Origin: Opitutales bacterium
GTDB lineage: Bacteria > Verrucomicrobiota > Verrucomicrobiia > Opitutales > Oceanipulchritudinaceae
DNA: 63,539 nt
NCBI GenBank assembly: GCA_020831525.1
Contig: JAFIGH010000014.1
Span: forward strand, 1-63,539
Direction of reading: 5' to 3'
The notes beneath the pieces are model-generated. The model was not told the origin of the DNA. It ran no database searches and saw only the letters and a program-made list of their open reading frames with translations. Below, one piece after another: positions 45,652-55,047 of this stretch. How positions within the stretch are numbered: position 1 is the stretch's first letter; each line of letters starts with the position of its first letter. A program made the position numbers and the translations under genes.

Positions 45652-46713
45652 TCACTGTCCGGCGGTGGGTGCCGAACCCCGCGGGACCTCCCATGTGGCA
45701 TCGCCCGTGAGGAGTTCCTGGAGGTCGCCTTCCCCGGCGGTCGCGCGGGCTTGGGCGATCTGCGCGGCGACGCCGTCTTCGTAAGAGGCTCTTTCCTCGA
45801 CGGAGCGGAAGACGCCGACGGGTGTGGGAAACTCGGGGTAGCCCATGCGCGCGAGGAGGGCGGCGAAGAGGTGGGAAGGGTGGTGGATGTCGTGGACGAG
45901 GAGTTCGTCTTCGGGCACGCCGTTTTCGCCGACAGTGACGACCTCGGGTTCGAGGCCGTTGAGGCGGATGCCTTTGGCGCCGTCTTTGCCGAAGCGGAGA
46001 GGCTTGCCGTCTTTGAGGTAGAGAAGCTGTTCGTCGCGCTGTTCTCGGCCGTAGACGGGGTCGAACGTGCCGTCGTTGAAGATGACGCAATTTTGGAAGA
46101 TTTCGACGAAGGAGAGTCCCTTGTGGCGGGCGGCGGCCTCGAAGGTGGCGGTCATGTGTTTGACGTTGTTGTCGAGGGTGCGGGCGACGAAACCGGCCTC
46201 GGCGCCAAGGGCGAAGCGCACGGGGTCGAGCGGCTGCTCGAAGGAGCCGAAGGGGCTGCTCTTGGTGCGCATGCCGACGGGCGAAGTGGGGCTGTACTGC
46301 CCTTTGGTGAGACCGTAGACGCGGTTGTTGAAGAGAAGGACGTTGATGTCGACGTTGCGCCGCAGAAGGTGGAGCATGTGGTTGCCGCCGATGCTGAGGC
46401 CGTCGCCGTCACCCGTGACGAGCCAGACGGAGAGTTCCGGATTGGCGACCTTGACGCCGGTGGCGACAGCGGGGGCGCGCCCGTGGATGGTGTGGAACCC
46501 GTAGGTGTTCATGTAGTAGGGGAAGCGGCTGGAGCAGCCGATCCCGCTTACGACGACGAACTTTTCGCGCGGGATGCCGAGGCCGGGAAAGGTGCGCTGG
46601 AGGGCGTTGAGGATGGCGTAGTCGCCGCATCCGGGGCACCAGCGGACATCGTTTTCGGTGACAAAATCTTTGCGGTTGAGGGCGTGGGCGCCCGTTTCGG
46701 TGGCGGTGCTCAT
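45652..46713 (-). CDS. korB: 2-oxoacid:ferredoxin oxidoreductase, beta subunit (KorB-like)
   Basis: A 353-residue TPP-binding subunit with one or more Fe-S-linked Cys residues. CPGCGDYAILNALQ at the start, IGCSSRFPYYMNTYGFHTIHGRAPAVATG and the TPP/Mg motif VTGDGDGLSIGGNH fit the beta subunit of 2-oxoglutarate- or related oxidoreductases. The C-terminal 150 residues are specific to this family. It overlaps korA by 4 bp (ATGA). It converts 2-oxoglutarate (or another 2-oxoacid) to the acyl-CoA with ferredoxin as acceptor. Confidence 0.9.
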   Translation of the reverse strand: MSTATETGAHALNRKDFVTENDVRWCPGCGDYAILNALQRTFPGLGIPREKFVVVSGIGCSSRFPYYMNTYGFHTIHGRAPAVATGVKVANPELSVWLVTGDGDGLSIGGNHMLHLLRRNVDINVLLFNNRVYGLTKGQYSPTSPVGMRTKSSPFGSFEQPLDPVRFALGAEAGFVARTLDNNVKHMTATFEAAARHKGLSFVEIFQNCVIFNDGTFDPVYGREQRDEQLLYLKDGKPLRFGKDGAKGIRLNGLEPEVVTVGENGVPEDELLVHDIHHPSHLFAALLARMGYPEFPTPVGVFRSVEERASYEDGVAAQIAQARATAGEGDLQELLTGDATWEVPRGSAPTAGQ

Positions 46714-48563
46714 GACTGGAGAGAGGTGAGGATTTCTGTGATTTTGTCGTGGATTTCGGCTACGGTGAAGGGGCGGCCCTGCACTTTGTTGAGGCCGGCG
46801 ATCTCCCGCTGGAAGCGCGCGGCGAGAAGGAGCCTCAGCTGACCGAGGTTCAGCTCGGGCACGAGAATGCGGCGGAAGCCGGCGACGAGGGCATCGAGGT
46901 CCGGATGGAGCGGATTGAGGTGGGTGAGGTGGGTGTTGCTCACGGCGTGGCCTTCATCCCGCAGGCGGCGCACGGCGGAGGCGATGGCCCCGTGGGTGCC
47001 GCCCCAGCCGATGACGAGGACGTCGCCCTCGGGCGAGCCCTGGACGGCGAGCGGGGGGAGGTTCTTAGCGACGGCGGCGACCTTGTCGGCACGCAGGTGC
47101 GTCATCAGTTCGTGGTTTTCCGGATCATAGTTTACGCCTCCGGACTCGCCTTTTTCGAGACCGCCGATGCGGTGTTCGAAGCCGGGGCGGCCGGGATGGG
47201 CGAGACGCCGCGCGAGCGTGTCGGGGTCGCGCTTGTAACTGATGTAGGGTTCGTCGGGCGAAGGCTCGCGGACGCTGATGGCGGGGAGTTTGGCGGCGTC
47301 TTCGATGAGCCACGGTTCGGAGCCGTTGGCGATGTAGCTATCGCTGAGGAGGACAACGGGCGTGCTGTACTCGAGGGCGATGCGCGAGGCTTCAAGGGCG
47401 GCGCGGAAGCAGTCGGCGGGCGAGGAGGCGGCGATGACGGGCAGCGGGCTCTCGCCGTTACGCCCGAAGAGACTCTGCAGGAGGTCGCCCTGCTCGGTCT
47501 TGGTGGGCAGTCCCGTGCTGGGACCGCCGCGCTGCACGTTGATGATGACGAGGGGCAGTTCGGTTGTCACGGCGAGGCCGACGAATTCCGCTTTGAGGCA
47601 CATGCCCGGTCCGCTTGTGCCGGTGACGCCGAGGTCGCCGGCGTAGCTCGCGCCGAGGGCCATGCCCGCGGCGGCGATTTCGTCCTCCGCCTGGATCGTT
47701 TTGACGCCGTGGTTTTTGTGGCGGGCCAGCCCTTCGAGGATGGAGGATGCGGGCGTGATGGGGTAGCCCGCGTAGCAGAGATCCTTGCCCGCCTGTCGCG
47801 CGGCGGCGATGAGCCCGATGATGAGCGCGTCGTTGCCGCTGATCTTGCGGTAGCGGCCGGGGACGGTGCGGGCGCGGGCGATCTGGTAGCGGTTGCGCGA
47901 GATTTCGTGGGTTTCGCCGAGAAAGTAGCCGGCCTTGAGGGCGCGGGTGTTGGCGTCGGCGAGGTCCGGCAGGCGCTTCCCCCATTTTCCCTGAATGGAG
48001 TTGAGGGTGGGGTCGATGGGCCGGTCGTAGACCCAGAACATGAAGCCGAGCGCAAAGAAGTTTTTGCAGCGCAGTTTGTCGCGGGTGGAGAGCGGCGAGT
48101 CGGCGAGGGCGTCCTTCGTCAACTCGGAGATGCGCAGGCGGATGACTTCGAAACGTTCGTTGAGGGCGGGGTCGTCGAGCGGGTTGGTGTCGTAGCCCGC
48201 GAGCCGCAGATTGGCTTTGGTGAAGGCATCTTCGTTGACGACGAGGAGACCGTTGGCCGCGAGGTCGCCGAGGTTGGTCTTGAGGGCGGCGGGATTCATG
48301 GCGACAAGGGCGGCGGGCTCGTCGCCGGGCGTCAGGATTTCGCGGCTGCCGAACTGGAGTTGGTAGCCGGAGACTCCGGGCAGCGAACCGGCGGGGGCGC
48401 GGATCTCGGCGGGGAAATCGGGCAGGGTGCGGATGTCGTTGCCGGCGAGCGCACTGGCATCGGTGAACTGCTCGCCCACGGTCTGAATGCCGTCGCCGGA
48501 ATCACCGGCGAAGCGCACGACGACAGCTTCGATTTCACGGAATCGGTCTTTCGATTTGATCAT
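46710..48563 (-). CDS. korA: 2-oxoacid:acceptor oxidoreductase, alpha subunit with fused gamma domain (KorA-like)
   Basis: A 617-residue protein. An N-terminal gamma-type domain (about 1-190: VVVRFAGDSGDGIQTVG, GVSGYQLQFGSREI) is fused to the alpha domain (about 215-617: ISGNDALIIGLIAAARQAGKD, AGYPITPASSILEGLARH, GTSGPGMCLKAEFVGLAV, VQRGGPSTGLPTKTEQGDL). This is the standard architecture of two-subunit KorAB. The start at 48563 (MIKSKDRFRE) is chosen because the gamma domain begins directly after; a longer upstream frame is antisense to cysS. Together with the sdh genes it covers oxidative or reductive TCA steps. Confidence 0.92.
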   Translation of the reverse strand: MIKSKDRFREIEAVVVRFAGDSGDGIQTVGEQFTDASALAGNDIRTLPDFPAEIRAPAGSLPGVSGYQLQFGSREILTPGDEPAALVAMNPAALKTNLGDLAANGLLVVNEDAFTKANLRLAGYDTNPLDDPALNERFEVIRLRISELTKDALADSPLSTRDKLRCKNFFALGFMFWVYDRPIDPTLNSIQGKWGKRLPDLADANTRALKAGYFLGETHEISRNRYQIARARTVPGRYRKISGNDALIIGLIAAARQAGKDLCYAGYPITPASSILEGLARHKNHGVKTIQAEDEIAAAGMALGASYAGDLGVTGTSGPGMCLKAEFVGLAVTTELPLVIINVQRGGPSTGLPTKTEQGDLLQSLFGRNGESPLPVIAASSPADCFRAALEASRIALEYSTPVVLLSDSYIANGSEPWLIEDAAKLPAISVREPSPDEPYISYKRDPDTLARRLAHPGRPGFEHRIGGLEKGESGGVNYDPENHELMTHLRADKVAAVAKNLPPLAVQGSPEGDVLVIGWGGTHGAIASAVRRLRDEGHAVSNTHLTHLNPLHPDLDALVAGFRRILVPELNLGQLRLLLAARFQREIAGLNKVQGRPFTVAEIHDKITEILTSLQS

Positions 48564-48688
48564 TGAATACGCGGATAGGAATGGAATGCGGCTGTGCGGA
48601 GAGCGAGGACACAGTGAGACGGTTCCGGCAGCCGACAAAGGGATTTTGCAGTTCTTTACTCCGGCACGGCGGCTCTTGTAAAGCGTGC

Positions 48689-50131
48689 TCAGTTGTTCTT
48701 CCGCAGCGTGTAGCCGTCTTTGGCGTCGAGGACGTTCCAGCCGGCGTCGGCGATCTGCGCCCGCAGGGCGTCGGCGCGGCTGAAGTCGCGCGCCTTTTTT
48801 GCCGCCCAGCGTTCTTCGGCGAGGGCTGTGATTTCGGCGGGCGGTTCGCTCTCGTCCGTGTCGTCTTTGCGCATGAGCCACGGGCGCAGGCCAAGGGCAT
48901 ACATCAGTTTGCGGAAGCCGTGGAAGTCGGCGTCGGCGGGGGCTTCGTCGGCGAGCGCGGGCAGGGCCTTGAAGAGTGCGCCGAGGGCGGCCGGCGTGTT
49001 GAGGTCTTCGCGCAGGGCGTCCCACGCGGCGGCGAAGCGCCCGCAGGGGTCGCCTTCGGCGGCTTCGGCGGTGACGAATTCGCGCCACGCCTCTTCGCCT
49101 CCGGGCCATGTCCCGGCGAGGCGGCGGTCCGCTTTTTCGAGGCGGGTAAGGGCGCTGCGCGCGGCGTCGAGGCCGTTGAAGGTAAAGTTGAGTTGCTGGC
49201 GGTAGTGGCCGGAGATCAGGGCGTAGCGCACGACCTCGGGGACGTGCCCCTTGTCGAAGAGATCGCCTGCGGTGAAGAAGTTGCCGAAGCTCTTGCTCAT
49301 CTTGCGCCCCTCCACGAGGAGATGGACGGCGTGCACCCAGTGGCGGACAAACGGTTTGCCCGTGGCCCCCTCGCTCTGCGCGATCTCGTTTTCGTGGTGG
49401 GGAAAGCACAGGTCTTCGCCGCCGCCGTGGAGGTCGAAGGTCTCGCCGAGGAAGGCCATGCTCATGGCCGAGCATTCGAGGTGCCAGCCGGGGCGGCCGC
49501 GGCCCCACGGGCTGTCCCACGCCACGGGGCCGTCCTCCGCTTTGTGTGCTTTCCACAGGGCGAAGTCGGCCACGGCGTCGCGTTCGTATTCATCGGCCAG
49601 GTTGCGCCCGCCGCCGCTGGTCTCAGCCGGCGTGCGGAGGGCGTCGGCGTCGATGTGCGAGAGCTTGCCGTATTCCGGGAAGGAGCTGACGTCGAAATAG
49701 ACCGAGCCGTCGCCCGCCGCGTAGGCGTGGCCTTTGGCGATCAGCTTTTCGACGAGGTGAATCTGCTCGGCGATGTGGGCTGTGGCGGCGGGCTCGGCGT
49801 CGGGTGTGAGGAGGTTGAGCGCGGCGCAGTCGCCGTGGAACTTCTCCGTCCACCGCTGGGTAAAGTCCGCGAGGGCCGTGCCTTCCGCCTGTGCGCCGCG
49901 GATCGTCTTGTCGTCGACATCGGTGATGTTGCGCACGTAATTCACGCGGTATCCGGCGGCGCGCAGGGTGCGGTATAGCACGTCGAAGAGGATAAACGTG
50001 CGGAAATTTCCGATGTGCGCGGGGCCGTAGACTGTCGGCCCGCACACGTACATGCGGAATGTCGACCCGTCCTCCGGTCGGAGGGCGCGGCGTTGGCGCG
50101 AGCATGTTTCGTGCAGGTGGACCGTTTCCAT
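48689..50131 (-). CDS. cysS: Cysteinyl-tRNA synthetase
   Basis: A 480-residue class Ia synthetase. The HIGH-like motif GPAHIGNFRTF, zinc ligands MYVCGPTVYG and RPGWHLECSAM with HHENE, and KMSKS in EGRKMSKSFGNFF are all present. The C-terminal helical region has RWAAKKARDFSRADALRAQIADAGW. Length is standard. It is divergent from the PfkB kinase across about 241 bp that hold no gene. Confidence 0.97.
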   Translation of the reverse strand: METVHLHETCSRQRRALRPEDGSTFRMYVCGPTVYGPAHIGNFRTFILFDVLYRTLRAAGYRVNYVRNITDVDDKTIRGAQAEGTALADFTQRWTEKFHGDCAALNLLTPDAEPAATAHIAEQIHLVEKLIAKGHAYAAGDGSVYFDVSSFPEYGKLSHIDADALRTPAETSGGGRNLADEYERDAVADFALWKAHKAEDGPVAWDSPWGRGRPGWHLECSAMSMAFLGETFDLHGGGEDLCFPHHENEIAQSEGATGKPFVRHWVHAVHLLVEGRKMSKSFGNFFTAGDLFDKGHVPEVVRYALISGHYRQQLNFTFNGLDAARSALTRLEKADRRLAGTWPGGEEAWREFVTAEAAEGDPCGRFAAAWDALREDLNTPAALGALFKALPALADEAPADADFHGFRKLMYALGLRPWLMRKDDTDESEPPAEITALAEERWAAKKARDFSRADALRAQIADAGWNVLDAKDGYTLRKNN

Positions 50132-50372
50132 GGATGCGCTCTACCGTGCGGCATCCGGCGCGCTTGTAAACCGTGAAGAGGTTTTCCCGTCGCTTGCCGA
50201 TCCCGCGGCGCGCCACCGGGCGCATGGCGGCGACGATGCTGGATCCCGATGCGGCTTTGCGACAAACCGGACACCTGTCCGCTCCGGCGTACCGGGCTAC
50301 GGCCGGTCCTGATTTCGGGAGTCGCGAGGGATTGCGCTTGAGAAATCACCGCAGACAGTGGGAGAAGGATTT

Positions 50373-51245
50373 ATGCCACGCATCTTGAATTTCGGTTCCA
50401 TTAACATCGACCATGTCTACCAAGTCCCCCATTTCGTGCGCCCGGGGGAGACACTCTCGAGCGGCGGCTACACCACGGGCTTCGGCGGAAAGGGGTTCAA
50501 CCAGAGCGTCGCGCTCGCGCGCGCCGGTGCGCGGGTGATCCACGCCGGAGCGGTCGGCCCGGACGGAACCGCTCTCGTTGAGCGGTTGCGGAGGGAGGGG
50601 GTGGACCCGGACCGCGTGGCTTCTCTTGAGAGCCCGACCGGGCATGCCGTCATCCAAGTAACGCCGGACGGACAAAACGCTATTGTCATCCACGGCGGGG
50701 CAAACGCGCGGATGGGGTCGGGGGATTTCAACGCGTTCTTCGCCGGTCTCGGTTCGTCCGACCATTTCCTCTGCCAAAATGAAACCTCGGCGGTGCCTGA
50801 ATCCCTCTCCCGCGCGCGGGAGGACGGGCTCACGGTCTGGTTTAATCCCGCGCCTATGCACCCCGCAGTGTCGGACTACCCGTTTGAGGCTGTCGACTGG
50901 CTGCTTGTCAATGAGACCGAAGGCGGCTCGTTGAGCGGCGCGGAGACGCCGGATTCCATCGTTGAAACGCTGCGGAACCGCTTTCCACACCTCAGTGTCG
51001 TCCTCACGCTGGGCGGCGAGGGTGTAATCGTCGTGTCGGACGGGGTGGCGTTGCGGATTCCGGCGGAGCGCGTGAGCGCGGTCGATACAACCGCCGCCGG
51101 CGACACGTTTATCGGTTTCTTTGTCGCCGCCGTCATGGATGGAGTGGATTTGGAGGCGGCAACGCGCCGCGCCGTCCGCGCCGCCGCGATGTGTGTGACC
51201 CGCCCCGGCGCGTCCGGCGCGATACCGCACATGCGCGAGTTGTGA
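50373..51245 (+). CDS. PfkB-family carbohydrate kinase (ribokinase-like)
   Basis: A 290-residue sugar kinase. The N-terminal motif GETLSSGGYTTGFGGKGFNQSVALARAG matches ribokinase signature 1, and the C-terminal VDTTAAGDTFIGFFVAAV contains the anion-hole / catalytic Asp motif. GGAGAAGGA precedes the ATG at 50373 by three bases; a slightly earlier in-frame start at 50358 is less likely. Ribokinase is the best guess, but fructokinase or adenosine kinase activity cannot be excluded. Stands alone between divergent cysS and a convergent gene. Confidence 0.85.
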   Translation: MPRILNFGSINIDHVYQVPHFVRPGETLSSGGYTTGFGGKGFNQSVALARAGARVIHAGAVGPDGTALVERLRREGVDPDRVASLESPTGHAVIQVTPDGQNAIVIHGGANARMGSGDFNAFFAGLGSSDHFLCQNETSAVPESLSRAREDGLTVWFNPAPMHPAVSDYPFEAVDWLLVNETEGGSLSGAETPDSIVETLRNRFPHLSVVLTLGGEGVIVVSDGVALRIPAERVSAVDTTAAGDTFIGFFVAAVMDGVDLEAATRRAVRAAAMCVTRPGASGAIPHMREL

Positions 51246-51258
51246 ACCGGCCCCCGGC

Positions 51259-51810
51259 TCAGCGGCCCAGCAGCTGGTCGCGGAAGGATGTGCTGATGGG
51301 GTCGTCGCCGAGCCAGATACGGAAGTAGGCGGCGGCGAAGTCTCCGCCTTCGACCGTGACGAGCGGTTCGCCGTTCAGGCGCAGAGTCGTTCCCTTGTCA
51401 GGAATGAACGTAAGACTGTAGCGGTCGCCGGAAGAAATATCCTGATAGGCGGTATTTATTTTCTCCAGACGGTCGGAAATCCGGGTGAGCGTTTCGCGGT
51501 CGACATTCTTTTCTAACAATGCGTTCCCGCCTTCGACGATATCGCTCGCCGAGAATCCGCGACTGTAGTGCAGTTCGAGACGGAGGGGCGCTTCGCCGTT
51601 CATGGCTGCCCGCTTGTCACCTCCGTTTTCTAAATACAGGGCGCCATCGTAGACCCGGAAGATGCCGCGCCAGCGGAAGGTGCCTTCCGCTTTGCGCTCG
51701 AAGCGCACGCCGTCCTCCTCCACCACTGGTTTGAAGCCGTCTCCGTAAGCGGTGACGGCGGCAAGAATGCATGCTAGAGGGATGACTGTGTATCGAATTC
51801 CGGCTACCAT
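51259..51810 (-). CDS. Secreted chalcone-isomerase-like protein
   Basis: A 183-residue protein with a signal peptide (about 1-23). The family features are ALYLENGG near residue 58, LRLELHYSRGFSASDIVEGG, YSLTFIPDKGTTLRLNG and a C-terminal FAAAYFRIWLGDDPISTSFRDQLLG. Bacterial members (chalcone isomerase-like, Chalcone_3) are periplasmic or surface proteins of unclear role, not flavonoid enzymes. It is divergent from the SDR gene across 85 bp and convergent with the PfkB kinase. Confidence 0.82.
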   Translation of the reverse strand: MVAGIRYTVIPLACILAAVTAYGDGFKPVVEEDGVRFERKAEGTFRWRGIFRVYDGALYLENGGDKRAAMNGEAPLRLELHYSRGFSASDIVEGGNALLEKNVDRETLTRISDRLEKINTAYQDISSGDRYSLTFIPDKGTTLRLNGEPLVTVEGGDFAAAYFRIWLGDDPISTSFRDQLLGR

Positions 51811-51895
51811 GCTGGGATGATGAACCCCTGTCGGTCACCGCGCAAATTTCAAAGTCGGTTTTGCGTTGCGCCGTCGACGGTGTATTCTCTCCGGC

Positions 51896-52636
51896 ATGAG
51901 TCAGCCATTTCATTTCATCGGAGGCATTACAGGCGGGGTGGGCCGAGCGCTCGCGGAGCGATTGGCCGCTTCCGGGGCAACCGTTGCGGGGTATGCACGG
52001 ACAGCGGAGGATCTTTCGGATATTGGTGTCGAGAAAGTTTTCGAAGCGGATGCGCGCGATTCCGGGGCCGTGGGGAGAGTATTCAAAGAAGCGGAGAACG
52101 CTTTCGGGACGCCAACCGGTTATGCCCATTGCATCGGATCGGTTTTTCTCAAGCCGGTCCACACGATGAAGGACGAGGAGTGGACGGAAGTCATCGCGAC
52201 CAATCTGACAACCGCTTTCTACGCCCTCCGGGCGGCGGTAACGGCGATGCGCCGGGAAAAGGCGGGCTCGATTGTCCTCGTCAGTTCTGTGGCGGCCCGT
52301 TTTGGGCTGCCGAGCCACGAGGCCATCGCAGCGGCAAAGGGCGGTGTCGAAGGCCTTGTCCGCGCGGCGTCGGCGAGCTACGCCAATTTCGGCGTGCGGG
52401 TGAATGGAGTCGCGCCGGGGCTGGTGGAGACTGGCGCGACGAAGCACCTCCTCGGCAGCGAGCAGGCGCGGAAGATGTCCGCCTCAATGCATCCGCTCGG
52501 GCGCATCGGCGCGCCCGACGAGGTCGCCTCGCTCATGGCGTGGCTGCTCTCAGAGGACGCAGCGTGGGTGTCCGGCCAAGTGTGGTCAATCGACGGCGGC
52601 ATGGGCGGCATCATGCCCAAGCCGCGCGCCGGTTGA
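51896..52636 (+). CDS. Short-chain dehydrogenase/reductase-like protein lacking the catalytic tyrosine
   Basis: A 246-residue Rossmann-fold protein. The N-terminal glycine motif is GGITGGVGRALAERLAASGA, the Asn of the active-site tetrad region is in ATNLTTAFYALRA, and Ser131 is at the end of IVLVSS. Lys148 of the YxxxK motif is present, but the Tyr position reads Ile144 (HEAIAAAKGGVEGL). So the usual catalytic Tyr is missing although the fold and the Lys are kept. Some SDR-like proteins with this substitution exist; enzymatic role is uncertain. The ATG at 51896 gives MSQPFHFI. It precedes the GPH transporter by 21 bp. Confidence 0.8.
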   Translation: MSQPFHFIGGITGGVGRALAERLAASGATVAGYARTAEDLSDIGVEKVFEADARDSGAVGRVFKEAENAFGTPTGYAHCIGSVFLKPVHTMKDEEWTEVIATNLTTAFYALRAAVTAMRREKAGSIVLVSSVAARFGLPSHEAIAAAKGGVEGLVRAASASYANFGVRVNGVAPGLVETGATKHLLGSEQARKMSASMHPLGRIGAPDEVASLMAWLLSEDAAWVSGQVWSIDGGMGGIMPKPRAG

Positions 52637-52657
52637 TCCGGACCTTGGGCACAGCCT

Positions 52658-54052
52658 ATGGCCGCGCAACTCCGGCGCCGGACGAAAGCCGGTTTTGGTC
52701 TGGCGGATTTCGGTCTCTCGTCGGCGGAACTGCTCATCCAGTTTTATCTGTTCGACTTCTATACGAGAGTCGTCGGGTTGCGCGCGGATTTGGCCGGGTA
52801 CGCGCTGGCCCTCGCAGTTGTGTGGGACGCCGTGAGCGATCCGCTCATGGGCATGGTGACCGACCGCACGCGCAGCCGCTTCGGTAGCTTTCTGCCGTAT
52901 CTGGTTGCCGGTGCCGTTTCTCTGCCGCTCGCGTTGTGGGCGCTCTTCAGTCCGCCCGCCCTCTCCGGGCAAGGGGCGGGGTTTCTCTATTTGCTGTTTA
53001 CGTATGTGCTGGTGAATACATCGATGACGGTCATCGGAGTGCCGCACCTCGCGCTCGGCGGAGCTCTTACGGAGGACAGCAATGAACGCACGGAAGTTTA
53101 CGGCTGGCGCCTTGTGGCGGGGACTTTCGGGTTGTTCTTCGGCATCCTCGCACCGCTTCTGGCGGCAGATTCGTTCGGTCTCGATGTGGATTCCGACGAC
53201 GGGGTGTGGTGGAGCCGGTCACTTGCCGCCCTCTTTGTCGGCGGGGCCGTCATCGCCTCCGCCGGTGCGACGATCTTCGCGGTGCGCCGCCGCGCCATGG
53301 AGGCAAGGGTGCCGGTGGGCGCGGCATTCAGCCTCGGTTCGCTCGCCGCAAGCCTGCGCGGGGTGTTCGCCAACCGCTTTTTTCTTCCCGTGCTTTTTGC
53401 TTTTGTCATCGCCTCGGTAGGCCGCGCCATGAACGCCACGCTGGCCTTGCCCTATTACCGGTTCCGCCTCGAACTGGCGGAGGCCGATGTGCAGCGCTGG
53501 GTGCTGGGGATTTTCGCGGTCGCCATCGTCGCGTCGGTGGCGGTCTGGATTCCTCTGGGGCGGCGGTTCGGGAAAAAATGGCCCGGCTTTGCCGGCATGC
53601 TCGCCCTCGGGATCATGACGGCGGTGGCGTACCCCCTCTTTCCGGCGGGCAGTCTCGCCGGTCCGGCGGTCATGGCGGTCTTCGGAGGAATCGCCGTGGG
53701 TGCGATTATTCTTTTTGAGTCACTCGTCACCGATGTGGCGGATGCCGACCGGCTAGAGACCGGCGAGCAGCGCGCCGGGCTCTACTTCGGCTTTTGGCGG
53801 CTGGGGCAAAAACTCGCGCGCTCGGTCGGACTCGGTCTCACCGGTCCCATGCTCGCGCTCATCGGTTTCGAGGAAGGCGTGCGGGAGCAGAGTGCGGAAA
53901 CGGCTCTCGGCCTCGCGCTGTTCTTCGGTCCGGGCGTCGGGCTGTGCTTCATCCTCGCCGCCGTGGTCTTTGCCTTTTCGCCCATGGACCGGCGGGAACA
54001 AGCGCGCGTGCAGCGCCGCCTCGAGGCCCGCCGCGGAAAATCCGGTGGATAG
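52658..54052 (+). CDS. GPH-type sugar/glycoside symporter (MFS)
   Basis: A 464-residue polytopic protein with about 12 helices. WDAVSDPLMGMVTDRTRSRFGSFLPYL is the diagnostic segment of the glycoside-pentoside-hexuronide (MelB) family. The conserved loop GALTEDSNERTEVYGWRLVAGTFG follows. It probably co-transports a sugar with H+ or Na+, but the substrate cannot be told. It lies 21 bp after the SDR-like gene and 38 bp before ygfZ. Confidence 0.85.
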   Translation: MAAQLRRRTKAGFGLADFGLSSAELLIQFYLFDFYTRVVGLRADLAGYALALAVVWDAVSDPLMGMVTDRTRSRFGSFLPYLVAGAVSLPLALWALFSPPALSGQGAGFLYLLFTYVLVNTSMTVIGVPHLALGGALTEDSNERTEVYGWRLVAGTFGLFFGILAPLLAADSFGLDVDSDDGVWWSRSLAALFVGGAVIASAGATIFAVRRRAMEARVPVGAAFSLGSLAASLRGVFANRFFLPVLFAFVIASVGRAMNATLALPYYRFRLELAEADVQRWVLGIFAVAIVASVAVWIPLGRRFGKKWPGFAGMLALGIMTAVAYPLFPAGSLAGPAVMAVFGGIAVGAIILFESLVTDVADADRLETGEQRAGLYFGFWRLGQKLARSVGLGLTGPMLALIGFEEGVREQSAETALGLALFFGPGVGLCFILAAVVFAFSPMDRREQARVQRRLEARRGKSGG

Positions 54053-54090
54053 GGTTGCTTCGGCGCGCCCGCCGCGCAAATCTGCCCTCC

Positions 54091-55047
54091 ATGTCTATGC
54101 CGGGTTTTTGGTTTCATCGCGCGTCGCCGGCCGCCGTCCTCGCGGTGGCGGGAGAGGACGCCCCGCGCTTCCTTCAAGGGCAAGGATCGGCGGATCTCTC
54201 CGGCCCGGTTGGATCGTGTCAATACACCCTTTGGCTCGACCACCGCGGCCGTGTGCAGGGCGACAGCCATGCGCTCCGCACCGGAGAGGAGGCCTTCCTT
54301 CTCGTCAGCGCCGGCACGCCCGGGGCCGATCTGCGCTCCCGCTTCGATTCGTTTATCGTGGCCGATGATGTCGAAATCGAAGAGCGCACGGGGAAGGTGT
54401 TGTTCACACTGGGAGGTGCGAGGTTGGCACCTGTCCTTGAGGCGGCGGGCGTGCGGTTGCCTTCCGCGGGCGCTTTTTCCACCGGCGAAGGCGCGGCGGA
54501 GGGCTCAGGGTTGCCGCCGGAAGCCTTTTTTTTCCGCATTGCGCGGGGCGCGCCCGATTGCGTGGAGTGCCTTTTTGACGCTGACGCCGCTCCCGCTGTT
54601 GCCGCATGGCTGGAGCGAAACGGAGCGGAAGAATGTCCGTTTTCAGATCTCGAGGCGATGCGAATCGCGGCGCGGATCCCCGCCGTCCCGCGTGATATCG
54701 GCCCCGGCGAAACCCCTTTTGACGGCGGCCTCGGTGACGTCGTCTGCCTGACCAAGGGCTGTTTCCTCGGCCAGGAAGTGGCGGCACGGCAGGCCCGCCT
54801 CGGACGCTGGCCGAAAATTCTTGTCCGCGTGGAAGGTAGCGTGAAAGTGGATACGGATAAGGCGTACCCGGTTTTCTCTGATTGCCAAGAGGTCGGCGAG
54901 CTGCGCTCCAGTGTTTATCAGGGCTTCGGGCTTTCCGGGCTGGCTCTTGTGAAACGTTCTGCACTTGGCGGCAGTGCGGTCGTGAATCTTTCGGCGGAGG
55001 GCGGCGAGCCTCTCCGAGTCGTCCGCGGTGATGGAGATTCCGACTGA
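54091..55047 (+). CDS. ygfZ: YgfZ-like folate-binding protein (GcvT family)
   Basis: A 318-residue protein of the YgfZ/GcvT superfamily, implicated in Fe-S cluster assembly or repair and in tRNA modification. The signature KGCFLGQEVAARQARLG is near residue 228, preceded by ARIPAVPRDIGPGETPFDGGL. The conserved Cys of the KGCxxGQE motif is present. The start at 54091 gives MSMPGFWFHR; a second ATG six bases later is equally possible. It overlaps the following small gene by 17 bp. Confidence 0.9.
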   Translation: MSMPGFWFHRASPAAVLAVAGEDAPRFLQGQGSADLSGPVGSCQYTLWLDHRGRVQGDSHALRTGEEAFLLVSAGTPGADLRSRFDSFIVADDVEIEERTGKVLFTLGGARLAPVLEAAGVRLPSAGAFSTGEGAAEGSGLPPEAFFFRIARGAPDCVECLFDADAAPAVAAWLERNGAEECPFSDLEAMRIAARIPAVPRDIGPGETPFDGGLGDVVCLTKGCFLGQEVAARQARLGRWPKILVRVEGSVKVDTDKAYPVFSDCQEVGELRSSVYQGFGLSGLALVKRSALGGSAVVNLSAEGGEPLRVVRGDGDSD

